Assembly: GCA_025463005.1 (NCBI GenBank)
Contig: JAOAPR010000249.1
Span: 1 to 37,706 of the forward strand
DNA from: Bryobacterales bacterium
GTDB taxonomy: Bacteria; Acidobacteriota; Terriglobia; Bryobacterales; Bryobacteraceae
Direction of reading: 5' to 3'
Length of the DNA stretch: 37,706 bases
The translations under genes were made by a program, and so were the position numbers. Below the pieces are notes generated by a model, which was not told the origin of the DNA, did not search any database, and saw only the letters and a program-made list of their open reading frames with translations. Within the stretch, counting starts at the first letter, position 1. Each line of letters opens with the position of its first letter. Of this stretch, positions 23,302 to 32,250 are shown piece by piece.

Positions 23302-24104
23302 TGGCGACTATGAATCTTAAGCTTGATAACAAGACTGCTCTGGTGACGGCGTCCACCGCGGGCATTGGCTATGCGATCGCCCTGGACTTGGCCCGCGAAG
23401 GCGCGCGCGTGGTCGTCAATGGCCGCACCGAGGCTCGCGTTGACCAGGCCCTCGCCAGCATTCGTTCCGAAGTGCCGGGCGCGACCGTCGTAGGCCTCGC
23501 AGGTGACCTCGGGACAGCATCGGGATGCCGGAGCATCGTGGACCGCCTCCCCAGTGTGGACGTGCTGGTGAATAATCTCGGGATCTTTGAGGCCAAGCCC
23601 TTCGAAGCCATTCCCGATGAGGACTGGCTACGCATGTTCGAAGTCAACGTCCTCTCCGGCGTGCGGCTGACCCGCGCCTACCTTCCCGGCATGAAGACAG
23701 GAAATTGGGGCAGAATCATCTTTATCTCCAGCGAAAGCGCGGTCCAAATCCCCCCGGAAATGATCCACTACGGCATGACCAAAACCGCCCAGGTAGCGAT
23801 CGCACGCGGTCTCGCAGAAACCTGCACCGGCACCGGCGTGACCGTCAACAGCGTCCTGGCGGGACCGACCGCATCCGAGGGAGTCACCACGTTCGTCCAA
23901 ACACTCGCCACACAACGCCAAACGACGCCGGCAGCATTCGAGCGCGACTTCTTCCAGACCATGCGCCCGACCTCGCTGGTCCAGCGATTCCTCCAACCGG
24001 AAGAAATCGCCAAGGTCGTGGTCTTCCTCTGCTCACCCCAAGCCAGCGCGATCACCGGCGCAGCAGTACGAGCTGACGGCGGCGTTGTCAAAGCCGCACT
24101 CTAG
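23301..24104 (+). CDS. SDR family short-chain dehydrogenase
   Basis: A 267-residue SDR. Cofactor motif TASTAGIG, then NNLG, the catalytic Ser in FISSESA, and the catalytic YGMTK pair. These fit a 3-oxoacyl-ACP reductase-like or related oxidoreductase, but the substrate is unknown. The GTG at 23301 overlaps the permease stop (TAGTG); the ATG at 23310 three codons later is an equally possible start, with no strong Shine-Dalgarno for either. No clear functional link to the permease. Confidence 0.88.
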   Translation: MATMNLKLDNKTALVTASTAGIGYAIALDLAREGARVVVNGRTEARVDQALASIRSEVPGATVVGLAGDLGTASGCRSIVDRLPSVDVLVNNLGIFEAKPFEAIPDEDWLRMFEVNVLSGVRLTRAYLPGMKTGNWGRIIFISSESAVQIPPEMIHYGMTKTAQVAIARGLAETCTGTGVTVNSVLAGPTASEGVTTFVQTLATQRQTTPAAFERDFFQTMRPTSLVQRFLQPEEIAKVVVFLCSPQASAITGAAVRADGGVVKAAL

Positions 24105-24127
24105 AAACCATCTCATCGGGCTCGGGC

Positions 24128-24133
24128 TACACT
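24128..24133 (+). promoter_or_regulatory. Putative -10 box before the cupin gene
   Basis: TACACT lies seven bases before the ATG at 24141 with no Shine-Dalgarno between, again the leaderless pattern. No clear -35 was found. Confidence 0.38.
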
Positions 24134-24140
24134 ATCTTCC

Positions 24141-24491
24141 ATGCCCGAACTTATCGCTGGACCCCACCTCATCCCGGTCCCAGGAAACAAGATCATCGAG
24201 GAATACATCGGCGGCGTCAACAACCGCGAATCCCAGGTCAGTATTGCCCGCATGCGGAGCCCGGCCGGCTGGTCCGAGCCCGGCCAGCGCCCCGATTTCG
24301 ACGAATTTACCGTAGTACTAAATGGAGCTTTGCACGTCCAACATGACAAGGGAATGTTGGAAGTCCGGGCGGGCCAGGCTGTGGTGGCCCGGAAGGGTGA
24401 GTGGGTCCGTTACAGCACCCCGCAGGGCGCTGAATACGTGGCCATTTGCGTGCCGGCTTTCTCGCCGGATACGGTTCATCGGGACGCCTAA
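24141..24491 (+). CDS. Cupin domain-containing protein
   Basis: A 116-residue single-domain cupin. The core region DEFTVVLNGALHVQHDKGMLEVRAGQ and WVRYSTPQGAEYVAICVPAF matches the two cupin motifs, with metal-ligand-like Glu and His. Many such small proteins are isomerases, dioxygenases or sensors; no substrate can be named. ATG at 24141. It is followed by 127 bp containing the promoter of the next operon. Confidence 0.85.
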   Translation: MPELIAGPHLIPVPGNKIIEEYIGGVNNRESQVSIARMRSPAGWSEPGQRPDFDEFTVVLNGALHVQHDKGMLEVRAGQAVVARKGEWVRYSTPQGAEYVAICVPAFSPDTVHRDA

Positions 24492-24541
24492 AACCCTTAC
24501 GAGTGAATAACATCCCGAATGGCCAGGATTTACAGACCCAA

Positions 24542-24571
24542 TTGACACCTCAGGCCTTCTGCCTCTATGAT
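24542..24571 (+). promoter_or_regulatory. Sigma-70-type promoter of the gld-nad operon
   Basis: TTGACA at 24542-24547 and TATGAT at 24566-24571 are separated by 18 bp. The -35 is perfect and the -10 differs at one position. Transcription would start near 24578, about 40 bases before the ATPase start at 24619. The region 24492-24618 holds no gene. Confidence 0.72.
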
Positions 24572-24618
24572 ATGTAGGGTTCATACGACCATCTCCGCTC
24601 GTCCTGAGTAAAACTTTT

Positions 24619-25623
24619 ATGATCAAAGTCGAAGGGCTTACCAAGCGATATGCCCGTAACGTTGCCGTCGATCACATTTCGTTCGAAGTAGAAAAGGGCC
24701 AGATCGTCGGCTTCCTGGGCCCCAATGGTGCGGGAAAAACCACCACCATGCGCATGCTCACTTGCTTTATGCCGCCCACGGAAGGCTCGGCGCAGGTGGC
24801 CGGGTTTGACGTGACCGAAAACCCGATGGAAGTTAAGCGGCGCATCGGTTACCTTCCCGAGACGCCGCCCGTCTACCCCGAGATGGAGGTCATCGAGTAC
24901 CTCGATTTCGTGGGGCGAATCAAAGGCGTACCCAAGGCCAGCCTCAACAGCAGGATCGACGAAGTGATGCAGAAGTGCGCCATCACCGACGTCCGCAACA
25001 AGGAAATCGGCAAGCTGTCGAAAGGCTACCGGCAGCGCGTCGGTCTGGCGCAGGCCATCGTGCATAATCCGGACGTACTGATCCTGGATGAGCCGACCTC
25101 AGGCCTCGACCCGCACCAGATTATCGAAACTCGCGATCTGATCAAGGGGCTGGCCGGCGATCACACCATTATTCTTTCCACGCACATCCTGCCGGAAGTC
25201 GAGGCGACCTGCCAGCGTGTCATGATCATCAACCGCGGCAAGCTGGTGGCCACCGACACGATGGAAAATCTGAGTAGCCGCCTGCATGGCGCCGAAACAG
25301 TGGGCGTGGAGGTGATTCCACGCGATGGAGCGTTTTCTCCCGAATGGGTGCGCAGCGTTCGCGAGAAGCTGGAGAAAGTGGCGGGTGTTAGCCGCGTGAT
25401 CGGGAAGGACGCCAAGGATGGACGCGCGCGCTTTACGGTGGAAAGCCAGACCGGCACCCACGTGCGGCCGGAGCTGGCCAGAGCCGTGATTGAGGCCGGC
25501 TGGCAGCTCAATGAGCTGCACGGCATGGGCCTGAGCCTGGAAGAGATCTTCCTGGAATTGACGGCTTCAAACTACGAAGACACACCCGAGCCCGCGCCGC
25601 AAGCCGCGGCGGAGGAGGCATAA
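24619..25623 (+). CDS. ABC transporter ATP-binding protein, GldA-like
   Basis: A 334-residue ABC ATPase. Walker A GPNGAGKT (34-41), Q-loop near LPETPPVYPEMEV, signature LSKGYRQRVGLAQAI, Walker B VLILDEPTSGLDP and the switch His in ILSTHILPEVE are all present. A C-terminal extension (from about 225) is found in GldA-type proteins. ATG start, first gene of a six-gene run. It ends in a TAATG overlap with the permease gene. GldA/F/G systems take part in gliding in Bacteroidetes but occur in many non-gliding bacteria, with unknown cargo. Confidence 0.93.
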   Translation: MIKVEGLTKRYARNVAVDHISFEVEKGQIVGFLGPNGAGKTTTMRMLTCFMPPTEGSAQVAGFDVTENPMEVKRRIGYLPETPPVYPEMEVIEYLDFVGRIKGVPKASLNSRIDEVMQKCAITDVRNKEIGKLSKGYRQRVGLAQAIVHNPDVLILDEPTSGLDPHQIIETRDLIKGLAGDHTIILSTHILPEVEATCQRVMIINRGKLVATDTMENLSSRLHGAETVGVEVIPRDGAFSPEWVRSVREKLEKVAGVSRVIGKDAKDGRARFTVESQTGTHVRPELARAVIEAGWQLNELHGMGLSLEEIFLELTASNYEDTPEPAPQAAAEEA

Positions 25624-26387
25624 TGAACACTTTTACTATCGCCCGCAAAGAACTTAGCAGCTACTTTCGATCGCCGATCGCTTACGGGGTGATGTGTTTC
25701 TTCGCCCTGATCACCGGCTTTTTCTTTTACTCCGCGGTTCGTTTTTTCCTGCAGCAAAGCCTGCAAAGCACGATGATGGGCCAGTCCGTACCGCTCAACG
25801 TCAATGAATGGGTGGTGCGGAATGTGCTTTCCAACATGAGCGTGGTGGGCCTGTTCATCATCCCCATGATCACCATGCGCCTGTTCGCCGAAGAAAAGCG
25901 AACCGGCACCATCGAACTGCTGGTAACCTCTCCACTGCGCGATTTCGAGATCATTCTCGGCAAGTGGCTGGCGGCGTTCATCCTGTATTTGGCGATTCTT
26001 GGCATCTCGGTGCTGAACATGCTTGTCCTGTTCGCTTACGGAAACCCGGACTGGCGGCCGATGGCAGTCGGTTATCTCGGCTTGATTCTGCAAGGCGGGT
26101 GCCTGCTGGCGATCGGTACATTCATTTCCACTGCTACCCGCAATCAAATCGTCGCCGGTGTGGCGACCTTCGGCGTTTGCCTGCTGCTGTGGGTGCTGGA
26201 CTGGGTGTCGTCATTTGAATCATCCAAACTTTTCTCTGTGATCAGTTATCTTTCGGTGACATCCCACTTCGAATCCTTCGCACGCGGGGTGCTCGACACC
26301 AAAGACGCCATTTATTACCTGAGCATGATCGTGTTCGGTCTGTTTATGACGGCGCGATCGATGGAATCGATCCGGTGGAGGGCGTAA
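25623..26387 (+). CDS. ABC-2 type permease, GldF-like
   Basis: A 254-residue membrane permease of the ABC-2/GldF type with about six helices. Features include FTIARKELSSYFRSPIAYGV at the N-terminus, EEKRTGTIELLVTSPLRDFEIILGKWLAAF in the central loop and a C-terminal helix ending in ESIRWRA. Works with the ATPase upstream and GldG-like protein downstream. Its ATG overlaps the ATPase stop (TAATG); its own stop overlaps the next start in the same way. Confidence 0.9.
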   Translation: MNTFTIARKELSSYFRSPIAYGVMCFFALITGFFFYSAVRFFLQQSLQSTMMGQSVPLNVNEWVVRNVLSNMSVVGLFIIPMITMRLFAEEKRTGTIELLVTSPLRDFEIILGKWLAAFILYLAILGISVLNMLVLFAYGNPDWRPMAVGYLGLILQGGCLLAIGTFISTATRNQIVAGVATFGVCLLLWVLDWVSSFESSKLFSVISYLSVTSHFESFARGVLDTKDAIYYLSMIVFGLFMTARSMESIRWRA

Positions 26388-27754
26388 TGGCGACCAAGAA
26401 AACACGTCGCGCCGCGAACTTCGCCCAGGCGGCAATCTATACTCTGATCATTGTTGCGATTCTGGGCATTCTGAATTTCCTCGCGCAGCGCTACAACAAG
26501 AGCTTCGACGCGACGGCCAACAAGAAATACACACTTTCCGATCAGACCGCCAAAGTCGTCAAGAATATGCAAGGCGACCTGACCATCACGTATTGGGATC
26601 GCCCCAACGGTTTCCCCAACGCGGAGGATCTGTTCAACCGCTACAAGGGACTGTCGCCCAAAGTCACGGTGGAGTATCAGGACGTCGACAAAAAGCGTAC
26701 CGAGGCAATCGCGGCAGGCGTAAAGAATCCGCTTCCGAATATCTTCGTCAAGGTCGGCAATAAAACCGAGCTCGCCAAGAGCCTCACCGAAGAAGAGGTC
26801 ACCGGCGCCATGGTTCGCGCGCTCAAGGGCGGCGACCGCACCGTTTGCTTCGTGAACGGTTATGGCGAAGCGTCGACGACCGATACCACGGCTGGAGACG
26901 GGCTGGGCAACGCCAAGGATCTCACCGAAAAGAACAACTATAAGACCAAGGTAGTCCCGCTAATCCCCAAGCCAGACATTCCGCTCGATTGCACCATCCT
27001 GGTTGTCGCCGGGCCCAAGCGGAATTACCTCCAACCGGCTGTGGACGCGATCAAGACCTACGTCGAAAGCGGCGGACGCGCGCTGATTATGCTGGATCCG
27101 CCGTTAAAATTCAAATCTGAGATCGATGAGAACCCCGAGCTGGTTTCGGTCCTCGATAGCTGGGGCGTGAAACTCCACAAGGACCTGGTCCTGGATCTGA
27201 GCGGTGTCGGACAACTCTTTGGGCTCGGACCCGAGCTGCCAATTGTGACTAAATACGAGGATCACGCCATTGTGCGCGAAATGAAGGATCTGCCAACAGG
27301 CTTCCCGATCGTGCGCTCGATGGAGGTCACGAAGGGCGACAAAACGATGGTGTCGCCCCTGTTTTCGACAACCGAGAATGCCGTGGCTACGGAAGATCTG
27401 AAATCGCCCCAGATCAATGTGAAGACGGCGAAGCCCGGCGCACGGATTCTGGGCGCAGCCGGAACCTACACCACCGGCAAGGAAAACGGCAACGGACGTT
27501 TTGTCGTAGTCGGCACCTCGCGCTGGATCGGCAATGGGTTTCTGTCTTTCAACGGAAATCGCGACCTGTACATGAACATGCTCAACTGGCTGAGCTCGGA
27601 TGAGGATTTGATCTCCATCCGGCCCAAGGATCCCGAGGATCGGCGGCTAAACATGAACCCGCGCCAGGCGACCATGGTGTTCTACGGTAGTGTGGTGGTG
27701 CTGCCGCTGGCGATTATTATTGCCGGTGTGGGCGTGTGGTGGCGGCGGCGATAG
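26387..27754 (+). CDS. GldG family protein
   Basis: A 455-residue protein with one N-terminal helix (about 20-40) after a Lys/Arg-rich start, a large extracytoplasmic domain, and one C-terminal helix followed by WWRRR. The domain is the GldG/IFT52-like region: YTLSDQTAKVVKNMQGDLTITYWD, VEYQDVDKK and GGRALIMLDPPL. Usually the partner of GldF in the ABC complex. I chose ATG at 26387, which forms TAATG with the permease stop; a start four codons earlier is less likely. Confidence 0.9.
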   Translation: MATKKTRRAANFAQAAIYTLIIVAILGILNFLAQRYNKSFDATANKKYTLSDQTAKVVKNMQGDLTITYWDRPNGFPNAEDLFNRYKGLSPKVTVEYQDVDKKRTEAIAAGVKNPLPNIFVKVGNKTELAKSLTEEEVTGAMVRALKGGDRTVCFVNGYGEASTTDTTAGDGLGNAKDLTEKNNYKTKVVPLIPKPDIPLDCTILVVAGPKRNYLQPAVDAIKTYVESGGRALIMLDPPLKFKSEIDENPELVSVLDSWGVKLHKDLVLDLSGVGQLFGLGPELPIVTKYEDHAIVREMKDLPTGFPIVRSMEVTKGDKTMVSPLFSTTENAVATEDLKSPQINVKTAKPGARILGAAGTYTTGKENGNGRFVVVGTSRWIGNGFLSFNGNRDLYMNMLNWLSSDEDLISIRPKDPEDRRLNMNPRQATMVFYGSVVVLPLAIIIAGVGVWWRRR

Positions 27755-27777
27755 GGACCCGAGGATAGGAAAAAGCC

Positions 27778-29112
27778 ATGAAGCTCGCGCGTTTGTTGAT
27801 CGCAGCCGCGGTTCTGGCCGGACTGGGCGGGTTGGTGTTGTGGTCGAATCGATCCGAAGAAGCGAAATCGACCAAGCCCGATCCCAAGGCCGCTCCGAAA
27901 ATCCTCGAACTGAAGGAAGCCGGCCTCAAGCAAATCGAAATCCGGCACCGTGACGGCGAGACCACCGTTGTCAAAAAGGACGACTCCGGTAAGTGGTCCA
28001 TCACCGCGCCGCGGCCTTTGGCAGCGGACCAGACGGCCGTCGGCGCCATCACTTCAGCCGTCACAAGTCTTTCGGCGGATCGGGTGGTGGATGAAAATGC
28101 CGCCAATCTTCCTTCCTACGGCCTGGATCCGCCGCGCATTGGCGTGACGTTCACGACGGCGGACGGGAAAACTCACGCGCTACGCATCGGCGAAGATACG
28201 CCCATCGAGGGCAACACCTACGCGATGCTCGACGGCGACAAGCGGCTTTTCACCATCGCCAACTCTGGCAAGAGCGCGCTGGACAAACAGTCCAAGGATC
28301 TGCGCGAAAAGCATCTTTTGGTGTTCGATCAGGATAAGCTAAGCCGCGTGGAGCTGGACGCCTCCGGAAAAACGCCTCTGGAGTTCGGCCGCGCAGGAAC
28401 CGATTGGCAGATCCTGAAGCCCAAGCCGATGCGCGCCGACGGCTTTAAGGTGGACGAACTCGTTCGGAAGCTGAAGGATGCTTCCATGGATGCCGAGACC
28501 GATCCGAAAACCGCGGCATCCGCTTTCGCAGGCGGCCAGAAAACCGCGATCGCCAAGGTCACGGGCGCGGAAGGCACCTTGACCTTAGAAGTTCGCAAGG
28601 CCAAGGACGACTATTACGCCAAATCCAGCTCGATGGACGGCCCCTACAAAGTAACGAAGGATGTCGGCGAAGGGCTCACCAAATCGCTGGACGATTTCCG
28701 CAACAAGAAAGTTTTCGACTTTGGTTTCAGCGATCCCACCCGCATCGAGATCAAAGAGGGCGGCCAGACCAAGGCGGTCGAAAAATCCGGCGAAAACTGG
28801 ACTTCCGGCGGCAAAACCATGGATTCGATCTCGGTCCAGAATCTCATTGATAAGTTGAGGGATCTGGCTGCCGCGAAGTTCGTCGACAGCGGGTTCACAA
28901 CGCCCAGTCTGGAGCTTACGGTTGTTTCGAACGATGGCAAGCGGACGGAGAAGGTCCAGATCGCTCCTGCGGGCGCAGACTTCCTGGCGCGCCGCGACAA
29001 CGACAGTTCGCTGTATCAGCTCAACGCCAACGCCGTGGCCGATCTGCGCGGAGCGGCCGCAAGCGTCCAGGAACCACCGCCCGTTCCGACCAAAGACGGA
29101 AAGAAGAAGTAG
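27778..29112 (+). CDS. DUF4340 domain-containing protein
   Basis: A 444-residue protein with an N-terminal membrane anchor (about residues 5-22), then a DUF4340 region made of repeated beta-rich modules (WSITAPRPLAADQTAVG, LGLDPPRIGVTF-like, LRIGEDTPIEG, then further similar modules). It is rich in Lys and charged residues and ends in KKK. DUF4340 proteins usually follow GldG genes and are thought to be part of the same envelope complex. ATG start, 23 bp after the GldG-like gene; its stop overlaps the next start as TAGTG. Confidence 0.9.
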   Translation: MKLARLLIAAAVLAGLGGLVLWSNRSEEAKSTKPDPKAAPKILELKEAGLKQIEIRHRDGETTVVKKDDSGKWSITAPRPLAADQTAVGAITSAVTSLSADRVVDENAANLPSYGLDPPRIGVTFTTADGKTHALRIGEDTPIEGNTYAMLDGDKRLFTIANSGKSALDKQSKDLREKHLLVFDQDKLSRVELDASGKTPLEFGRAGTDWQILKPKPMRADGFKVDELVRKLKDASMDAETDPKTAASAFAGGQKTAIAKVTGAEGTLTLEVRKAKDDYYAKSSSMDGPYKVTKDVGEGLTKSLDDFRNKKVFDFGFSDPTRIEIKEGGQTKAVEKSGENWTSGGKTMDSISVQNLIDKLRDLAAAKFVDSGFTTPSLELTVVSNDGKRTEKVQIAPAGADFLARRDNDSSLYQLNANAVADLRGAAASVQEPPPVPTKDGKKK

Positions 29113-30500
29113 TGGCCGATCGGCCCCAGCACGATCTACCTAAACCTGTCCAGCCCGCGTTTGGTGCCGCTCTCAACACGGATCTCTACGAGCTCACCAT
29201 GGCCGCGGGCTTCTTCGAGGCCGGCAAAGCGAGTAACCGTGCCACCTTCGAGCTGTTCGTGCGTCGTCTGCCGTGGAATCGCAATTTCGTTCTGGCCGCT
29301 GGATTGGCCCAGGCCGTCGAGTATCTCCAGAACCTCAAATTCACCGCCGCGGAGATCGCGTACCTACGAACGCTGCCACAGTTCGAGCATACGCGTCCGG
29401 AGTTCTTCGACATGCTCGCCGGACTGCGTTTCTCGGGCGATCTCTTCGCCGTTCGCGAGGGCACGCCGCTGTTCGCGGGCGAGCCGTTCCTAACCGTACG
29501 AGCGCCTTTGATCGAAGCGCAGTTGATCGAAACCTATTTACTGGCGACCGTCGGATTTCAGTCGACCATCGCCACTAAAGCCGCGCGTGTAGTGAGGGCC
29601 GCCCTGGGCCACGCCGTAGTCGAATTCGGAACGCGCCGCGCGCATTCGCCCGAGGCCGGCGTGCTGGCTGGGCGCGCGGCCTACATCGGCGGCTGCACAG
29701 GCACCAGTAATGCCGAGACCGGATTTCGCTACGGAGTTCCCGTATTCGGCACCGCGGCGCACTCCTGGGTAATGTCGTTTCCCAACGAACTGGCTGCCTT
29801 CGAACGGCTGCAGCACCTGTTGGGCGAAACGACGGTGTATCTGATCGATACTTACGACACGCTCGAAGGCGCCCGGCGCGCTGCGTCTCTGGGTCGTCCG
29901 CTGTGGGGCGTCCGCCTGGATAGCGGCAACCTGGGCGAGCTCGCCGCCGCCGTTCGGCGCATCCTCGACGAAGCCGGCCTGCGCGATGCCAAGATTATGG
30001 CCACCGGGGATCTGAACGAGTACAAGATTCAGGAGCTGATGGCAGCGCGCGCGCCGATCGACGTGTTCGGTGTCGGCACGGAGCTGGCGACCTCGGCCGA
30101 CGCGCCCTCGCTGGGGGTGGTCTACAAACTGGTGGAATTGGAAGAAGCCGGCAGCCACCGCTACCCTGTGAAGCTCAGTCATGAGAAGCAGACCCTGCCG
30201 GGAGCCAAGCAGATCTTCCGGTATCCCGATCACGACGTGCTGGCGCGCGCCAGTGAATGCTATGCGTGCGGCGAAGGCGGAGCCGCTTGCGAGGCGCTAC
30301 TGCGTCCTGTGATGATCGGAGGCCAGCTCGTGGAGTCGTTGCCGCCGGTCGCGGAAGCCCGGCGCTATGCTTCGGAATCGTTGGGCCGGTTGCCCGCGAC
30401 TTGTTTGAGCCTGTTCGCCGGCGAACCCGCCTGGCGCGTCGACATCAGCTCCGAGCTCTCCGCGTTGTATGAAAGTGTAAGTAAGGGCGCAGCGGTATGA
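29112..30500 (+). CDS. pncB: Nicotinate phosphoribosyltransferase
   Basis: A 462-residue enzyme that joins nicotinate to PRPP to give nicotinate mononucleotide in the Preiss-Handler NAD salvage pathway. Diagnostic parts: ALNTDLYELTMAAGFF near the N-terminus, EFGTRRAHSPEAG, GTAAHSWVM with the His that is phosphorylated in the family, LIDTYDTLEGA, LDSGNLGEL and GVGTELATSADAPSLGVVYKLV. GTG start overlapping the DUF4340 stop (TAGTG). Its stop overlaps the nicotinamidase ATG by ATGA. Presence in the gld run suggests co-transcription. Confidence 0.95.
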   Translation: MADRPQHDLPKPVQPAFGAALNTDLYELTMAAGFFEAGKASNRATFELFVRRLPWNRNFVLAAGLAQAVEYLQNLKFTAAEIAYLRTLPQFEHTRPEFFDMLAGLRFSGDLFAVREGTPLFAGEPFLTVRAPLIEAQLIETYLLATVGFQSTIATKAARVVRAALGHAVVEFGTRRAHSPEAGVLAGRAAYIGGCTGTSNAETGFRYGVPVFGTAAHSWVMSFPNELAAFERLQHLLGETTVYLIDTYDTLEGARRAASLGRPLWGVRLDSGNLGELAAAVRRILDEAGLRDAKIMATGDLNEYKIQELMAARAPIDVFGVGTELATSADAPSLGVVYKLVELEEAGSHRYPVKLSHEKQTLPGAKQIFRYPDHDVLARASECYACGEGGAACEALLRPVMIGGQLVESLPPVAEARRYASESLGRLPATCLSLFAGEPAWRVDISSELSALYESVSKGAAV

Positions 30501-31081
30501 CCGTATTTTTTGACGTCGACACGCAGTTGGATTTTATGTATCCCGCGGGAGCGCTGTATGTTCCCGGAGCGGAATCGATCGTCCCCCAGGTCGCCGCGCT
30601 CAACCGATTCGCCGCGGAACACGGTATTCCGGTAGTCTCGACCATGGACGCGCATACGGAAAACGATCCCGAGTTTCTCCAATGGCCCCCGCACTGCGTC
30701 GCAGGAACCGCCGGTCAGCAGAAACCCGCCGCTACCTTGCTCGAATCGCGCCTCGCGATTCCCAGTACGCCGCGGAATTTCGACGTCGAGGGCGCGCGTC
30801 AGATTCTGATCGAGAAACAATCCGTCGATTGCTTCACCAACCCCAACCTGCCGGCGCTGCTCGATCGTCTGGACGCGGAGCAGTGCGTCATCTATGGCGT
30901 GGTCACGGAGATTTGCGTGAGAAACGCCGCCCTGGGCCTGCTGAGATCGGGCCGGCGGGTGAAGCTGGTGACCGACGCCGTGCGCAACCTGGACGACACG
31001 AAATGCGCGCAGTTCCTCCAGGAGTTCGCGGCTGCCGGCGGCGAGCTGGCAACAGTGCGCGAGATCACCGGATTCGCGTGA
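30497..31081 (+). CDS. pncA: Nicotinamidase/isochorismatase family hydrolase
   Basis: A 194-residue cysteine hydrolase that would convert nicotinamide to nicotinate, the substrate of the preceding enzyme. The catalytic triad is Asp8 (DVDTQLDF), Lys107 (EKQSVDCF) and Cys140 (TEICVRNAALGLL). Metal ligands are likely Asp51 and His53 (MDAHTEND), with Glu59 and His66 (PPHC), the pattern of the streptococcal enzyme rather than the Mycobacterium one. ATG at 30497 overlaps pncB by 4 bp. An isochorismatase or other substrate cannot be excluded, but context supports nicotinamidase. Confidence 0.92.
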   Translation: MTVFFDVDTQLDFMYPAGALYVPGAESIVPQVAALNRFAAEHGIPVVSTMDAHTENDPEFLQWPPHCVAGTAGQQKPAATLLESRLAIPSTPRNFDVEGARQILIEKQSVDCFTNPNLPALLDRLDAEQCVIYGVVTEICVRNAALGLLRSGRRVKLVTDAVRNLDDTKCAQFLQEFAAAGGELATVREITGFA

Positions 31082-31231
31082 GAAATTTCCTCGCTTCTCC
31101 CCACTAATCAATTGCACCGGACGAACGATATTGTCCGAACCGTGGACACGGCGTTCCTCCTGACTCGCGCTACACTTATCCGGCGCGCTGAGGTGGAACG
31201 CCTATTTTCATTCACCCCCTAAATCGAATAC

Positions 31232-31248
31232 CCTGTAAATTACAGGAG
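31232..31248 (+). promoter_or_regulatory. Perfect palindrome overlapping the lpxD ribosome-binding site
   Basis: CCTGTAA (31232-31238) and TTACAGG (31240-31246) are perfect arms around a single A. The right arm runs into AGGAG at 31244-31248, the Shine-Dalgarno nine bases before the TTG at 31258. It looks like an operator or an RNA hairpin control element. The wider gap 31082-31257 (176 bp) holds no gene and no further clear promoter. Confidence 0.5.
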
Positions 31249-31257
31249 CCCAAAGGC

Positions 31258-32250
31258 TTGCGCGTCAAGGAACTGGCCGCTTGGCTGGAAGCGCCCTGGG
31301 AGGGCGAAGGAGACCGCGAAATCCGCCGTGTGGCGCCCCTCGAAGACGCTGGCGAGGAGGACCTGTCGTTCGTCTCGAACGGCCGCTCTGCGAAACTGGC
31401 TAGCGCATCCCGCGCGGCCTGCCTTCTGGTCCCGGACGATTTCGTAAACGAAACCCGCCGAACCGTTATCCGGACACGCGACCCCCGGTCCGCCGTTGCT
31501 CGCGCGATACCGAAGCTGCACCCCCGTCTCGAGCCTTCCCCGGGCGTTCACGCGACCGCTGTACTGGGTCCCGGCGCGGTAATCGGCAAAGGCGCCTCCA
31601 TCGGACCCCTGGTCAGCCTGGGCGCCGGCGTGCATATAGGCGAAGGCACCTCTATCGGAGCCGGAACGGTCATCGGCGACTATGTCCACATCGGCGGGCA
31701 TTGTGTGCTGCACGCGCGCGTGACCCTCTACAGCGAAGTGACCCTCGGAAATCACGTGATCCTGCATTCGGGCTGCGTTATCGGTGCCGACGGTTTCGGT
31801 TTCGTTCTCACCGACGGAGCCTGCGAAAAATTCCCGCAGGTAGGCCGTGTGATGATCGGCGATCACGTGGAAATCGGCGCGAATTCCTGCGTGGACCGGG
31901 CGGCTCTAGGCGTCACTTCCATCGGCGAAGGCGCCAAGCTCGACAATCTGGTGCACATCGCCCACAACTGCCGCATTGGCCGCCACGTGGTCATCGCTGC
32001 GCAGACGGGGCTCTCCGGCGGCGTGGTGGTGGAGGACTACGCCGTAATCGGCGGGCAGGTCGGAATCGGCGACAAGGCGCGGATCGAATCGCGCGCCGTT
32101 CTCGGGTCCGGAAGCGGCGTGCTGACTTCGAAAATTGTTCGCGCGGGGCAGGTGATGTGGGGCACGCCGGCACGGCCGCTTAAACAATACCTGGCGCAGC
32201 TTGCGGTACTCTCGCGCCTGGCAAAGAAGCGCTCACGCCCCGAAAATTAG
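31258..32250 (+). CDS. lpxD: UDP-3-O-acylglucosamine N-acyltransferase
   Basis: A 330-residue acyltransferase for the third step of lipid A synthesis, adding a 3-hydroxyacyl chain to the amine of UDP-3-O-acylglucosamine. An N-terminal uridine-binding domain (1-95) is followed by left-handed beta-helix hexapeptide repeats (VHATAVLGPGAVIGKGASIGP onward). The catalytic His is likely His236 in LVHIAHNCRIG, in the place of His239 of E. coli LpxD. Near the end, GTPARPLKQYLAQLAVL is typical. TTG start with AGGAG upstream. It overlaps the convergent gene by 4 bp. Confidence 0.92.
   Translation: MRVKELAAWLEAPWEGEGDREIRRVAPLEDAGEEDLSFVSNGRSAKLASASRAACLLVPDDFVNETRRTVIRTRDPRSAVARAIPKLHPRLEPSPGVHATAVLGPGAVIGKGASIGPLVSLGAGVHIGEGTSIGAGTVIGDYVHIGGHCVLHARVTLYSEVTLGNHVILHSGCVIGADGFGFVLTDGACEKFPQVGRVMIGDHVEIGANSCVDRAALGVTSIGEGAKLDNLVHIAHNCRIGRHVVIAAQTGLSGGVVVEDYAVIGGQVGIGDKARIESRAVLGSGSGVLTSKIVRAGQVMWGTPARPLKQYLAQLAVLSRLAKKRSRPEN

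Noticed and set aside
31119-31151. Terminator after pncA (CGGAC/GTCCG and CCGTG/CACGG)
   Set aside because: The arms are only five bases with poor loops and no T-run, so chance is likely.
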